A stretch of DNA of 64,000 nucleotides, taken from Candidatus Flexicrinis affinis. GTDB taxonomy: Bacteria > Chloroflexota > Anaerolineae > Aggregatilineales > Phototrophicaceae. The position numbers and the translations under genes are program-made. Below the pieces are notes generated by a model. That model worked only from the letters and a program-made list of their open reading frames with translations, was not told where the DNA came from and searched no databases. The first letter of the stretch is position 1; the number at the start of each line of letters is the position of its first letter. The DNA is taken from positions 625,843-689,842 of the forward strand of contig JADJWE010000009.1 of the NCBI GenBank assembly GCA_016716525.1. Direction: 5' to 3'. This document shows, piece by piece, positions 17,257-24,812 of the stretch.

Positions 17257-18281
17257 CCGCACCGCTGAACGTTCTGATCGCGTCGTATATCGAGCCAGAA
17301 CTGGTCGATCAAATCCGCGCACGATTCCCGCAGATCGAGGTCGTGTACCGGCCGGATTTGTTGGGAGCGCCGCGTTACGTCGCCGATCATACGGCGCGGC
17401 CCCATCGCACCGACGCGCAGGAAGCCGAATGGCAGGCGCTGTTGGCGAACGCCGATGTGCTGCTCGATTTCGACTTCACGCATCTGGACGACTTGCCGGA
17501 ACTGGCGCCCAAGCTGAAGTGGATTCAAGCCAGCAGCGCGGGGATCGGCCAGTTCGTCAAGCGTATGAGGTACGCCGAGCGCACGTCGTGGATCTTCACT
17601 ACGGCCAGCGGGACACATGCGCGGCCACTCGCCGAGTTCGCCCTCATGGCGATGTTGATGTTCGGCAAGGACTATCAATACCTGTTCAGCGAGAAGGCGG
17701 CCAAACACTGGGCGCGCTACTGCGGGTTCGAACTACACGGCAAGACGGTGCTGATCGTCGGGCTGGGCAGCATCGGACGCGAGACGGCGCGGCTTGCGAA
17801 AGCGTTCGGCATGCGTGTGACCGGCACCCGGCGCGATCTGTCGAAACCGGTTGAGCACGTCGATCGGCTGTTCGCGGTCAGCGACCTGCAAGCCCACCTG
17901 CCAGAAGCGGATTTCGTGGTTCTGGCCACGCCGCATACGCCGGAGACCGAGAACCTGCTCAGCGCAGAGGCAATCGCCAAGATGAAACACGGGGCAGTGC
18001 TGATCAACGTGGCGCGCGGTGCGGTCGTGGACGAAACCGCGCTGATTGCTGCGCTGCAAAGTGGTCACCTGCTGGGCGCGGCTCTGGATGTATTCGCTGT
18101 CGAGCCGCTGCCGGCCGACAACCCGCTGTGGGACATGCCGAACGTGATCATCAGCCCGCACTCCGCCAGCACTGCCGACAGCGAAAACGCCAAGCTGGTC
18201 GAGCTGTTTTGCGAGAACATGGATGCGTTTCTGTCCGGCCGGCCGTTGAAGAACGTGTTGGACGTCGACCGGCTGTACTAG
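17253..18281 (+). CDS. D-isomer-specific 2-hydroxyacid dehydrogenase
   Basis: A 342-residue NAD-dependent oxidoreductase. The nucleotide-binding motif is VLIVGLGSIGRETARLAKAFG, the catalytic Arg lies in INVARGAVVDETAL, the Glu in the following AVEPLPADNPLWDMPN segment, and the His in IISPHSAS. The substrate domain is formed by the N-terminal 110 residues and the C-terminus. It is the last gene of the importer operon and overlaps the peptidase gene by four bases. It probably interconverts a 2-oxo acid and a D-2-hydroxy acid derived from the imported compound. The enzyme's exact substrate cannot be read from the sequence. Confidence 0.88.
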   Translation: MTAPLNVLIASYIEPELVDQIRARFPQIEVVYRPDLLGAPRYVADHTARPHRTDAQEAEWQALLANADVLLDFDFTHLDDLPELAPKLKWIQASSAGIGQFVKRMRYAERTSWIFTTASGTHARPLAEFALMAMLMFGKDYQYLFSEKAAKHWARYCGFELHGKTVLIVGLGSIGRETARLAKAFGMRVTGTRRDLSKPVEHVDRLFAVSDLQAHLPEADFVVLATPHTPETENLLSAEAIAKMKHGAVLINVARGAVVDETALIAALQSGHLLGAALDVFAVEPLPADNPLWDMPNVIISPHSASTADSENAKLVELFCENMDAFLSGRPLKNVLDVDRLY

Positions 18282-18342
18282 GCCAGACCGGGTACGTCGT
18301 CGGACTCGGGTTTCCTTTTGACTCGCCGCGTCGTGGTGCGAT

Positions 18343-18370
18343 TCTGGCCACTGACACCTGACGACTGAGA
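18343..18370 (-). repeat. Degenerate heptamer repeat 3' of the acetyltransferase gene
   Basis: On the minus strand the bases after the stop read in sevens as GTTCTCA, GTCGTCA, GGTGTCA, GTGGCCA. Each unit has the form G-N3-TCA or a near variant. A similar array follows the next minus-strand gene at 18970-19003. The pattern resembles short tandemly repeated sequences known from cyanobacterial intergenic regions. Function unknown. Confidence 0.5.
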
Positions 18371-18372
18371 AC

Positions 18373-18837
18373 TCATAGCCGCTTGTCGAAGCAAACGCTT
18401 ACGGGATCGTCCGCGTATTCGCCGTAGCAGTCGGTCGGCAGATAGCCTTCGCTTTCGTACAGGCGAATGGCCTCCGGCTGAAGCGTGCCGGTTTCGAGGA
18501 TTACGCGCCTATAGCCGAACTCCCGCGCGAGGCGTTCGAGTTCGCGCAGGATCAGCCGCGAGATTCCGTTACCACGCGCTGCGGGGCGCACGTACATGCG
18601 CTTGACTTCGACGGTGTCTGCCGAGTTGAACGGCCGGAGCGCGCCACAGCCGACGGGTTGGCCGTTGCTCCACGCCAAGACGAACGCCGCGCCGGGCGCC
18701 ACGAAGCCGGACGGATCGGCGGAGGCGGCCCCGCCATCGTCGCCGCCGTAGAGCGCGCCCAGTTCCGCCGACAATTCGCCCATCAGGGTCAGGCACACCG
18801 GATGGAACGGGTCTTCACGCGTGATGGAAATGGTCAT
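18373..18837 (-). CDS. GNAT family N-acetyltransferase
   Basis: A 154-residue acetyltransferase. The acetyl-CoA binding segment is VKRMYVRPAARGNGISRLIL (the R/Q-x-x-G-x-G/A region), preceded by SNGQPVGCGALRPF and followed by LETGTLQPEAIRLYESEGY, the usual C-terminal beta-strand and helix. The start at 18837 (MTISITRED) is chosen because the conserved fold begins there; longer in-frame starts up to 18963 add an unlikely basic tail. It stands alone on the minus strand between convergent genes. The target (amino acid, small molecule or antibiotic) is unknown. Confidence 0.8.
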   Translation of the reverse strand: MTISITREDPFHPVCLTLMGELSAELGALYGGDDGGAASADPSGFVAPGAAFVLAWSNGQPVGCGALRPFNSADTVEVKRMYVRPAARGNGISRLILRELERLAREFGYRRVILETGTLQPEAIRLYESEGYLPTDCYGEYADDPVSVCFDKRL

Positions 18838-18969
18838 GGGTGTGGAAGTGTCTTGGCCTTCGATATCGAGCATTATAGGCACGACCCGACTGATGCGCAT
18901 GTGCCGGCCCGAATGTCTGCTCCGTAAGTCACGATCATCATCGGCGAGAGGGCAGACGCTCATGCAGCT

Positions 18970-19003
18970 TAACGTCTGACAGCTGAAACCTGACTACTGA
19001 CGA
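18970..19003 (-). repeat. Degenerate heptamer repeat 3' of the aminotransferase gene
   Basis: Read on the minus strand the units are GTCGTCA, GTAGTCA, GGTTTCA, GCTGTCA, GACGTTA, starting about eight bases past the stop codon. Period seven with a conserved TCA end matches the array at 18343-18370. Confidence 0.5.
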
Positions 19004-19010
19004 CTTTCCC

Positions 19011-20189
19011 CTACAGCGCCTGTGCCCACGAGAGGATCGCGTTCAGGCCGGCCGCGATCTCGGACTCCGACGCCGCGATCGTCATGCGCAGGAAGCCTTC
19101 GCCGTGGTCACCGTATGCCGAGCCGGGCACGATCGACACGCCGGCCTCGTCCAGCAAGCGCGAGGCGATGGTGTTTGTCGGCATGGCAAGGCGGCGAACG
19201 TCGAGGAAGACGTAGAATGCTCCGGCAGGCGGAGACGCCGAGATCGGTGCGGTCGGATGCTCGCTCAGGATCTCGGTGACCAACGCCCGACGTCTCGCAT
19301 AGGCATCGACCATGGTCTGCACATCGGCGTCGATGGCCGGATTGGTCAGGGCCTCGAGCGCGCCCGCCTGTACGAACGCCGCCACGTTGGTGATCGAATA
19401 CTGGCTTGCCTTGAGCGCGAGGTCGATCAGGTTGGACGGGGCCGCGAGATAGCCGACACGCCAACCCGTCATGGCGTAAGTCTTGGAGAAGCTGTTGACA
19501 AGCAGAGTCCGCGGCCGGGCAACGCCCGAGGCTGACGTATGCGTTCGACCGTCGTACAGCAGATGGTCGTAGACCTCGTCGCTGATGAGGTACAGGTCGT
19601 GCTGGTCGGCGAACTGGCCGAGCTGTGCGAGGTATTCGGCTGTCGCGACCCCGCCGGTGGGGTTGTTGGGCGAGTTGATGACCAGCGCGACGGTGCGGTG
19701 ACTGAGGGCTGCCATCCACGCTTCGAACGTCGGCATGAATCCGTATTCAGCGAGGGCCGGCACGCGGACCGGGACGCCGTGCAGGACGCGCACGAGCTGA
19801 GCGTGAGTCTGCCAAGCCGGGTCGGGGATCAATACTTCGTCGCCGGGCGAGAGTATCGCCTGCAGCGCGACATAGTAGGCGTGAATCGCGCCGTGCGTGA
19901 CCAGCACCTCGCCGGCGGGATCGTACTCGCTACCCGTGTGACGCCGGATCTTGTCGGCGATCGCGGTGCGCAGGGCAATCAATCCGCGGCTGTCGCTGTA
20001 ATGGGTTTGGCCTGCTAGCAGGGCGCGGTGCGCCGCTTCGACAATCGGCGCCGGCGTAGCGAAGTCCGGGTCGCCGGTTTGCAGCGCGATCACCTGCCGG
20101 CCTGCGGCCTTGAGCTGCCGGACCTTGTCCGCGAGCGCAATCGTGAACGACTCGCTGATCCCCGCAAGCTCCGCGTTGTAAGACGCCAT
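19011..20189 (-). CDS. PLP-dependent class I/II aminotransferase
   Basis: A 392-residue fold-type I aminotransferase. The PLP lysine lies in LLVNSFSKTYAMTGWRVGYL; NSPNNPTGG provides the substrate-binding Asn/Pro motif, ISDEVYDHLLYDG the cofactor Asp and Tyr, and FLRMTIAAS the carboxylate-binding Arg. These fit aspartate or branched-chain type aminotransferases of subgroup I-gamma. It is the third gene of a minus-strand run behind the DapA-like and SDR genes (gap of 18 bases to the SDR), so it belongs to the same catabolic cluster. It likely removes the amino group from an amino acid released by the cluster's hydrolases. Confidence 0.9.
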   Translation of the reverse strand: MASYNAELAGISESFTIALADKVRQLKAAGRQVIALQTGDPDFATPAPIVEAAHRALLAGQTHYSDSRGLIALRTAIADKIRRHTGSEYDPAGEVLVTHGAIHAYYVALQAILSPGDEVLIPDPAWQTHAQLVRVLHGVPVRVPALAEYGFMPTFEAWMAALSHRTVALVINSPNNPTGGVATAEYLAQLGQFADQHDLYLISDEVYDHLLYDGRTHTSASGVARPRTLLVNSFSKTYAMTGWRVGYLAAPSNLIDLALKASQYSITNVAAFVQAGALEALTNPAIDADVQTMVDAYARRRALVTEILSEHPTAPISASPPAGAFYVFLDVRRLAMPTNTIASRLLDEAGVSIVPGSAYGDHGEGFLRMTIAASESEIAAGLNAILSWAQAL

Positions 20190-20207
20190 GCCTCGCTGTC
20201 CGTTTCG

Positions 20208-20990
20208 CTAGATGATCCGGCCCTTGCCGCCGTCGACCCGGATGTCGGTTCCCGTGATGTATGCCGCTGCGGGTGACAGCAGGAATGCGCCCGCCGCACC
20301 GAACTCTTCGATCGTGCCATAGCGCCCGAACGGGATCGCCGACTCCCAACCGCGCCGCACCTCGTCGAGCGACTTGCCGGAGCGGTTGGCGGAGATCTGG
20401 TCGAGCTGCGTGACGCGATCGGTGTCGATGCGGCCCGGGACGATGGTGTTGATGCGGATGCGCTTCGGGGCCAATTCGTCGGCCAGCGTCTTAACCAGCC
20501 CGGTGACACCCGAGCGCATGACGGTTGACAGGCCGAGCCGTTCGATCGGTTCCTGCACCGACGAAGACGTGATCGCCAGAATGGCCGAACCGGCCTGCAT
20601 GTGGGGCAGGGCAGCGCGAATCATGCGGATGCTGCTGAGCAGCGTCAACTCAAACGCAGCCTGCCACTGCTCGTCGGTCAGCTCGCTAAAGAAGCCCGCC
20701 GGCGGCCCGCCAGCGTTCACCAGCAGGCCGTCGATCGTGCCCCATTGCTCGACCGTTGACGTCACCCAGCGTTCGATCTCGTCCATCTTGCGAACGTCGC
20801 AAGCAGTAGCGATAACCTCGGCACCGGTATCTGCGCGCAGCTTGTCGGCGGCGGCGTTGATGTCCGCTTCGCTTCGGCTGCATATCGAGACCCGCGCGCC
20901 GTCACGCGCGAGCGCCTGCGCAATGCCGTAACCTAGACCTTTGCTCGCGCCGGCTGCCAGCATGACGCGGCCCTTGAGTCCCAAATCCAT
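20208..20990 (-). CDS. SDR family oxidoreductase with atypical active site
   Basis: A 260-residue classical short-chain dehydrogenase by fold: GASKGLGYGIAQALARDG for the cofactor, VNAGGPP for the NAG region and the serine in AITSSSVQEP. The usual catalytic YxxxK is replaced; the aligned stretch is LGLSTVMRSG, with Ser and Arg where Tyr and Lys are expected. A branch of FabG-like SDRs shares this replacement, so the enzyme may still be active by another mechanism or may bind rather than reduce. The gene lies between the DapA-like gene (21 bases) and the aminotransferase, in one operon. Confidence 0.85.
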   Translation of the reverse strand: MDLGLKGRVMLAAGASKGLGYGIAQALARDGARVSICSRSEADINAAADKLRADTGAEVIATACDVRKMDEIERWVTSTVEQWGTIDGLLVNAGGPPAGFFSELTDEQWQAAFELTLLSSIRMIRAALPHMQAGSAILAITSSSVQEPIERLGLSTVMRSGVTGLVKTLADELAPKRIRINTIVPGRIDTDRVTQLDQISANRSGKSLDEVRRGWESAIPFGRYGTIEEFGAAGAFLLSPAAAYITGTDIRVDGGKGRII

Positions 20991-21011
20991 GCGTTCCTTC
21001 TTTCCGTAGGG

Positions 21012-21935
21012 TCAGAACGAGTCGAAGTTGATCACTGCGGTCGGGTCGTCGATGCCGACCCGCTTGAGGATCCAGTGTACCTCGTCACGCGTGCCTTGAT
21101 CGATGGGCGCGTACGGTTGACGCAGGCCCGGATGCGCGATCGCGCCGCGCAGTTGCAGCAGCAGCTTGCGGATGGGCAGGTTGATGACGGGTTGGTTCTC
21201 GAAGCGGATCAGCGGCAGGAAGTGGTCGAAAATGCGTTCGGCCCGTGCTTCGTTGCCCGCCTTGAACGCGTGATAAACCGCCAGCAGCACTTCGTTAAAA
21301 GCGAATCCGGTCATGGTGCCAGCGGCGCCGCGCTTTAGTTCTTCGAGCAGAAACATGCCACCCAAACCGCCGAGGATGTCGTAGCGGTCGGTGGCGGCGC
21401 GGATCGCGGTGATCTTCTGCATCAGCGGCGGGTCTTCCAACTTGATGGTGCGGCAGTTGGGAACGGTCTCGGCCAGCGCGGCGAGCATCGCCGGAGTCAT
21501 GGTGATGTTGTTCACCGGCGGAAAGTCCTGCACGACGATCGGGATGTCAATCTGTTCCGCGATCCGGCAGTACAGCGCGACGATGTCGTCATCGGTGGGG
21601 TTGTTCATCGGCGGAGGCGCGATCATGACACCGTTAGCGCCGGCATTTTGTGCGGCCTTGCTGAGTTCGATGCACGTGTCGAGGTCTTTGTGGCTCGTGC
21701 CGATCACGACGTTCACGCGCCCGTTGTTGGCACTGAACACCGCGTCCATGACGGCGCGGCGCTCGTCGACAGTGAGTTTCGCGGCTTCTCCGAGGACGCC
21801 GAGGGCAGTCAGGCCCGCCACGCCGAGCTTAATCTGAAAATCGACAAGTCGTGATAGACTGACGTGGTCGACGTCACCTTCCGGCGTAAACGGTGTTGCC
21901 AGAATATTGAAGATTCCGGTAATCGAAGAACCCAT
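21012..21935 (-). CDS. Dihydrodipicolinate synthase (DapA/NanA) family lyase
   Basis: A 307-residue TIM-barrel aldolase-type protein. GVLGEAAKLTVDER is the substrate carboxylate loop, and the Schiff-base lysine lies in CRTIKLEDPP. The usual catalytic tyrosine (YNxPxR) is missing: the corresponding stretch is VVQDFPPVNNITM. So it is unlikely to be true DapA and belongs to the mixed group of keto-acid aldolases and dehydratases. ATG 21935 is preferred, with AAGGGG upstream; the frame extends further to 22037 but through the operator. It is the first gene of the minus-strand operon and is divergent from the GntR regulator gene. Confidence 0.85.
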   Translation of the reverse strand: MGSSITGIFNILATPFTPEGDVDHVSLSRLVDFQIKLGVAGLTALGVLGEAAKLTVDERRAVMDAVFSANNGRVNVVIGTSHKDLDTCIELSKAAQNAGANGVMIAPPPMNNPTDDDIVALYCRIAEQIDIPIVVQDFPPVNNITMTPAMLAALAETVPNCRTIKLEDPPLMQKITAIRAATDRYDILGGLGGMFLLEELKRGAAGTMTGFAFNEVLLAVYHAFKAGNEARAERIFDHFLPLIRFENQPVINLPIRKLLLQLRGAIAHPGLRQPYAPIDQGTRDEVHWILKRVGIDDPTAVINFDSF

Positions 21936-21976
21936 AACACCCCTTACCACGGAATGAATAGTGGGGTGGGTAGGGC

Positions 21977-22006
21977 TTTGCACGCCTACCTGACTCCACG
22001 TATAAT
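21977..22006 (+). promoter_or_regulatory. Promoter of the GntR-family gene
   Basis: TTTGCA at 21977-21982 and a perfect TATAAT at 22001-22006 are spaced by 18 bases. The expected start near 22013 touches the operator at 22014-22030, the same geometry as at the importer promoter. Confidence 0.7.
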
Positions 22007-22013
22007 GTCTCAA

Positions 22014-22030
22014 TGGTCGACTGTCGACAA
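22014..22030. promoter_or_regulatory. Putative GntR operator (autoregulatory)
   Basis: The palindrome TGGTCGACTGTCGACAA differs from the site at 12563-12579 in two of 17 bases. It lies directly after the -10 box. A smaller related palindrome, TTGTCAACAA, covers 22059-22068 and touches the start codon. The placement suggests that the regulator represses itself and the divergent DapA-like operon. Confidence 0.75.
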
Positions 22031-22067
22031 TCCACATTATAGGGTTTCGCGAACGGACTTGTCAACA

Positions 22068-22760
22068 ATGGCTGAAAACACGAAGGCCTCTACGATGCAC
22101 ATCGACAATAATCCGCTAAGGGAGCGGATTGCCGATATCCTCCGCGAACTGATTGTCGAGGGCCAGTTGAAGCCGGGCGAAGCTATCATTGAGATGGAGT
22201 TGGCATCGCGTCTAGGTGTGAGCCGGGCGCCGCTCCGCGAAGCCTTGCAGATCCTCAACACTGAGGGGCTAATCGAGATCATCCCGTACCACAAGACAAC
22301 CGTGCGCAAACTGACGCGCCGCGACATCACCGAGCTGTACAGCTTGCGCAGTGCGCTCGAGGGGTTTGCGCTGCGACAGATCATCAAGCAAGGTGATCCT
22401 GAAGCCGTCGAGAAGCTGCAAGGCCTCTACGACGAGATGGTTGGTGCGGCGGACTCCGGCGAAGCGGCGCTTGCCAGCAAACTCGACCACGAGTTTCACA
22501 CGGCGATCATCCGCCTGAGCAATCACAATCTCCTCAATCAGATGTGGAACAACGTGTCGCAGCGGGTGCGGCAGGTGCTTGCCCTGCGCGACATGCGCCG
22601 TACGGACATTCGCAAGATCGCGCGCAGCCACAAAGTGCTGATCGATTCGATCGTTGAAGGCGACCCACACAAGGCCGAGGACTTGGTTGACGCGCACATC
22701 ATGGACGCCAGCGCGCTGATCGTGAAGATCTGGGAAGATCACGAGACCGAGCCGTCGTAG
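22068..22760 (+). CDS. GntR family regulator with FCD ligand domain
   Basis: A 230-residue transcription factor. Residues 13-80 form the winged helix (PLRERIADILRELIVEGQL then ELASRLGVSRAPLREALQIL). The C-terminal FCD domain shows the metal-binding Asp and His residues in LDHEFHTAI, RSHKVLIDSI and VDAHIMDAS, as in FadR/VanR-group proteins that bind organic acids through a metal. The ATG at 22068 lies past the promoter and operator; the frame's longer reading from 21864 would include them and is rejected. It closes the catabolic cluster and probably senses the imported compound or a breakdown acid. Confidence 0.92.
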   Translation: MAENTKASTMHIDNNPLRERIADILRELIVEGQLKPGEAIIEMELASRLGVSRAPLREALQILNTEGLIEIIPYHKTTVRKLTRRDITELYSLRSALEGFALRQIIKQGDPEAVEKLQGLYDEMVGAADSGEAALASKLDHEFHTAIIRLSNHNLLNQMWNNVSQRVRQVLALRDMRRTDIRKIARSHKVLIDSIVEGDPHKAEDLVDAHIMDASALIVKIWEDHETEPS

Positions 22761-22920
22761 CAAGCGACGGGTCCGTCGGATGAAGCGGCACGCGCCGAAT
22801 GTGACACGTTTCACCCCAACAAGCATACAAATGTAACTACGTTTGGTACGGCTTGGCGGTCGTCCGTACGCACAAAAGTGCTACGCTTAAGTTGTACTAT
22901 GCCCAAGCGGCAACGTTGCG

Positions 22921-23040
22921 GGCGCCAGCGGGCGCCGCCCGGCCCCGGGCGGGCCGGGGCGCCGCGGCGCGGGGCGGGGGGGGGGGGCGCGGGCCGGGGG
23001 GGGGGGGGGGCTGGTGGGCGTGCGGGCGCGGTGGCCGGCC
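22921..23040. other. Extreme G/C low-complexity tract with poly-G runs
   Basis: From about 22931 to 23010 there is no A or T at all. Runs of 12 G (22976-22987) and 15 G (22996-23010) occur on a background unlike any other part of the window. Such G runs are typical of failed cycles in two-colour sequencing or of a joined assembly gap. The open frame passes through it only because G/C codons contain no stops. Bases and length here should not be trusted. Confidence 0.7.
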
Positions 23041-23152
23041 TGGCCGCTCAGGGTGGCAGGGACGGATTGGCCTTGCGGCGTGGCGATCGTCAGCATGCGG
23101 GTTCGGCGGTGTGCTGCTCGAGACGGCGTACTTCAAGTCGCTCGTGAGGCCC

Positions 23153-23962
23153 ATGCCGGAAGCCCGTCCATCCACTGGCACCATGCGCTATATCGGTTGG
23201 TTGCTGGCGATGTTCATTCCAGCGGCAACGTTCTTCTGGTTCTTCGCCCGCTTCGCGGACTTGCAGCCGACGTTGGGCTTGCCATCGGCACTGTGGCCGC
23301 AGAACATCACCACGCAGGTCGTGATCTGGGCGTTCGGCAGCGGCGCGATCCTGCTCGTGCTGTTCCTGATCTGGCACTTCACCTCCAACAAGGGCGCGAC
23401 GCTTGCCAACTACGGGGTCACGCTCAACTTGGGCGTGATCCTCAAGTCGCTGCTGCTTGCAGTCGTGGTGTTCCTGTTCGGGTACCTGCTGCTGTACCTG
23501 TCGGATCTCGTGTTCCTGATCGATTTCCGCTTCTGGGTGGTTGCCGTGAAGCTGATGGAGTCGCTGCACTTCCGCATCTTCCTCGGTTATCTACCCTTCT
23601 TCATCGTGTACTTCGTGGTGGCGCTGACGATGCTGCACGGGCAGCATCGTATCGTGCGCAGCGATGGCTCTGATGTCGGTATGCCGCGCGCCATGCTGGC
23701 GAACGTCGGTCTGCTCGTGACGGGCTTTATCGTCCTGCTGCTGATCCAGTATGTCCCGCTGCTTGCCGGCGGGCCGCTGCCGCTCGCAGAGTCGCTCAAT
23801 ACGATCGTAGCGTTCCAGTTCGTCGGCTTGCTGACGATCGTCGGTGTGATCTCGACCTACTTCTTCCGTAAGACGGGCACGATCTTCACCGGTGCGTTCC
23901 TCTCGGCGCTGTTCATCACGTTGGCAATCGTGGCGGCTCAGGCGACGCACTTCGCGTTCTAG
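23153..23962 (+). CDS. Polytopic membrane protein of unknown function, N-terminus uncertain
   Basis: At least 269 residues with about seven hydrophobic helices (for example WLLAMFIPAATFFWFFARF, IWAFGSGAILLVLFLIWHF, LLLAVVVFLFGYLLLYLSDL, ANVGLLVTGFIVLLLIQYV). I do not recognise the family. ATG 23153 is given as the start, but coding-looking sequence (VLLETAYFKSLVRP) continues upstream in frame to the poly-G tract, so the real protein may be longer and have lost its 5' part to an assembly fault. In related bacteria such a helical part could be the membrane tail of a hydrolase; that is a guess. A strong terminator follows. Confidence 0.6.
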   Translation: MPEARPSTGTMRYIGWLLAMFIPAATFFWFFARFADLQPTLGLPSALWPQNITTQVVIWAFGSGAILLVLFLIWHFTSNKGATLANYGVTLNLGVILKSLLLAVVVFLFGYLLLYLSDLVFLIDFRFWVVAVKLMESLHFRIFLGYLPFFIVYFVVALTMLHGQHRIVRSDGSDVGMPRAMLANVGLLVTGFIVLLLIQYVPLLAGGPLPLAESLNTIVAFQFVGLLTIVGVISTYFFRKTGTIFTGAFLSALFITLAIVAAQATHFAF

Positions 23963-23978
23963 CCCACACGCCGTTCAG

Positions 23979-24017
23979 CAAAACAGCGGGCGACCCGCAA
24001 AGTCGCCCGCTGTTTTG
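23979..24017. terminator. Bidirectional intrinsic terminator
   Basis: A perfect 16-bp stem (23979-23994 with 24002-24017) with a 7-base loop. Its outer part is AAAA on the left and TTTT on the right, so each strand ends in a T-run. It lies between the convergent membrane-protein gene and the DUF998 gene. Confidence 0.9.
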
Positions 24018-24114
24018 CCATCACATAGAACGCCAAGACGGCGGTCGAAAGTCGTCGAAACGAGTCGGGGGAGGAGAAGCAGTCCCTCACACCACACCGC
24101 TTTCCACATCGGGG

Positions 24115-24768
24115 CTAGTCGGGCTGTCGCGCACGCCAGAACATCATCACCACGACCCACAGCAGCAGAAACAGAATCACCGCCCACTCCGACGCGCATA
24201 TCAGCCGGAATGGCTCGCGCACGGTCATTGCAATCGCGAGCGCGTCGATCCCGTCTACACGCAGCTCGTTGAGAAAGACGAGGTTGGCGGCGAGCATCGG
24301 GATTGCGAGCAGTGCCATCCAGCGCGGATAAGCACGTTGGCGCGTCAGCCCGACGAAGGCGGAAAACACGACAAGCAGCAGCAGCGATCCCTCGAAGAAG
24401 CCGAGCGCGACGAGCCGGTGCATGTTGGTGTTGACGTCCATCGGGAAGACGCCGACCAGCGCGCCCGCGATCCCGACCACGGCGCCGCTGACAGCCACGA
24501 CATACCGGAAGAAGCCCCGAAATCGCAGTCCGACTCCGACCAGATGCAGGCCGAGCATCAGCGCGCCGAAGACCAACGCGATGTTGAAGACCGCGGCCAG
24601 TTCGCTGTCCTGCGTGTGGCCCAGCTCCGAGACGAAATAGTTCATCAGCGAATAACGGCTATCGTCAGGGCCAATGTAGGTCAGCGCCGTGACCAGCGTT
24701 GCGATTGCGAGGACGGTCGTGCCGACGTACCCGGGGATGATGGTGAGGCGGCGGCTCCAGTTCGACAT
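24115..24768 (-). CDS. DUF998 family membrane protein
   Basis: A 217-residue protein with six or seven hydrophobic helices. The segment YSLMNYFVSELGHTQDSELAAVFN with the following helix is the conserved core of DUF998, and GVFPMDVNTNMHRLVALGFF its second signature. ATG 24768 (MSNWSRRL) is preferred to 24810 because the helix-flanking basic stretch begins there. No enzymatic motif is visible. It stands alone, ending before the bidirectional terminator and starting 45 bases left of the ureidoglycolate hydrolase stop on the same strand, so read-through from the ureide operon is possible. Confidence 0.78.
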   Translation of the reverse strand: MSNWSRRLTIIPGYVGTTVLAIATLVTALTYIGPDDSRYSLMNYFVSELGHTQDSELAAVFNIALVFGALMLGLHLVGVGLRFRGFFRYVVAVSGAVVGIAGALVGVFPMDVNTNMHRLVALGFFEGSLLLLVVFSAFVGLTRQRAYPRWMALLAIPMLAANLVFLNELRVDGIDALAIAMTVREPFRLICASEWAVILFLLLWVVVMMFWRARQPD

Positions 24769-24812
24769 CGAATACTCGCTTTCAGAGCGACAGAGCAGGG
24801 TACGTGACAAGC

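Noticed and set aside
12707..18281. Assigning the importer cluster to ectoine degradation because of the DoeB-like deacylase
   Set aside because: The hallmark M24-family ectoine hydrolase and the diaminobutyrate transaminase/dehydrogenase pair are not recognisable here; M42 is a different peptidase family.
22853..23152. Start of the membrane protein at 22853
   Set aside because: The translated stretch crosses the poly-G tract and is mostly Gly/Arg/Ala; it is open only because G/C-only codons contain no stops.
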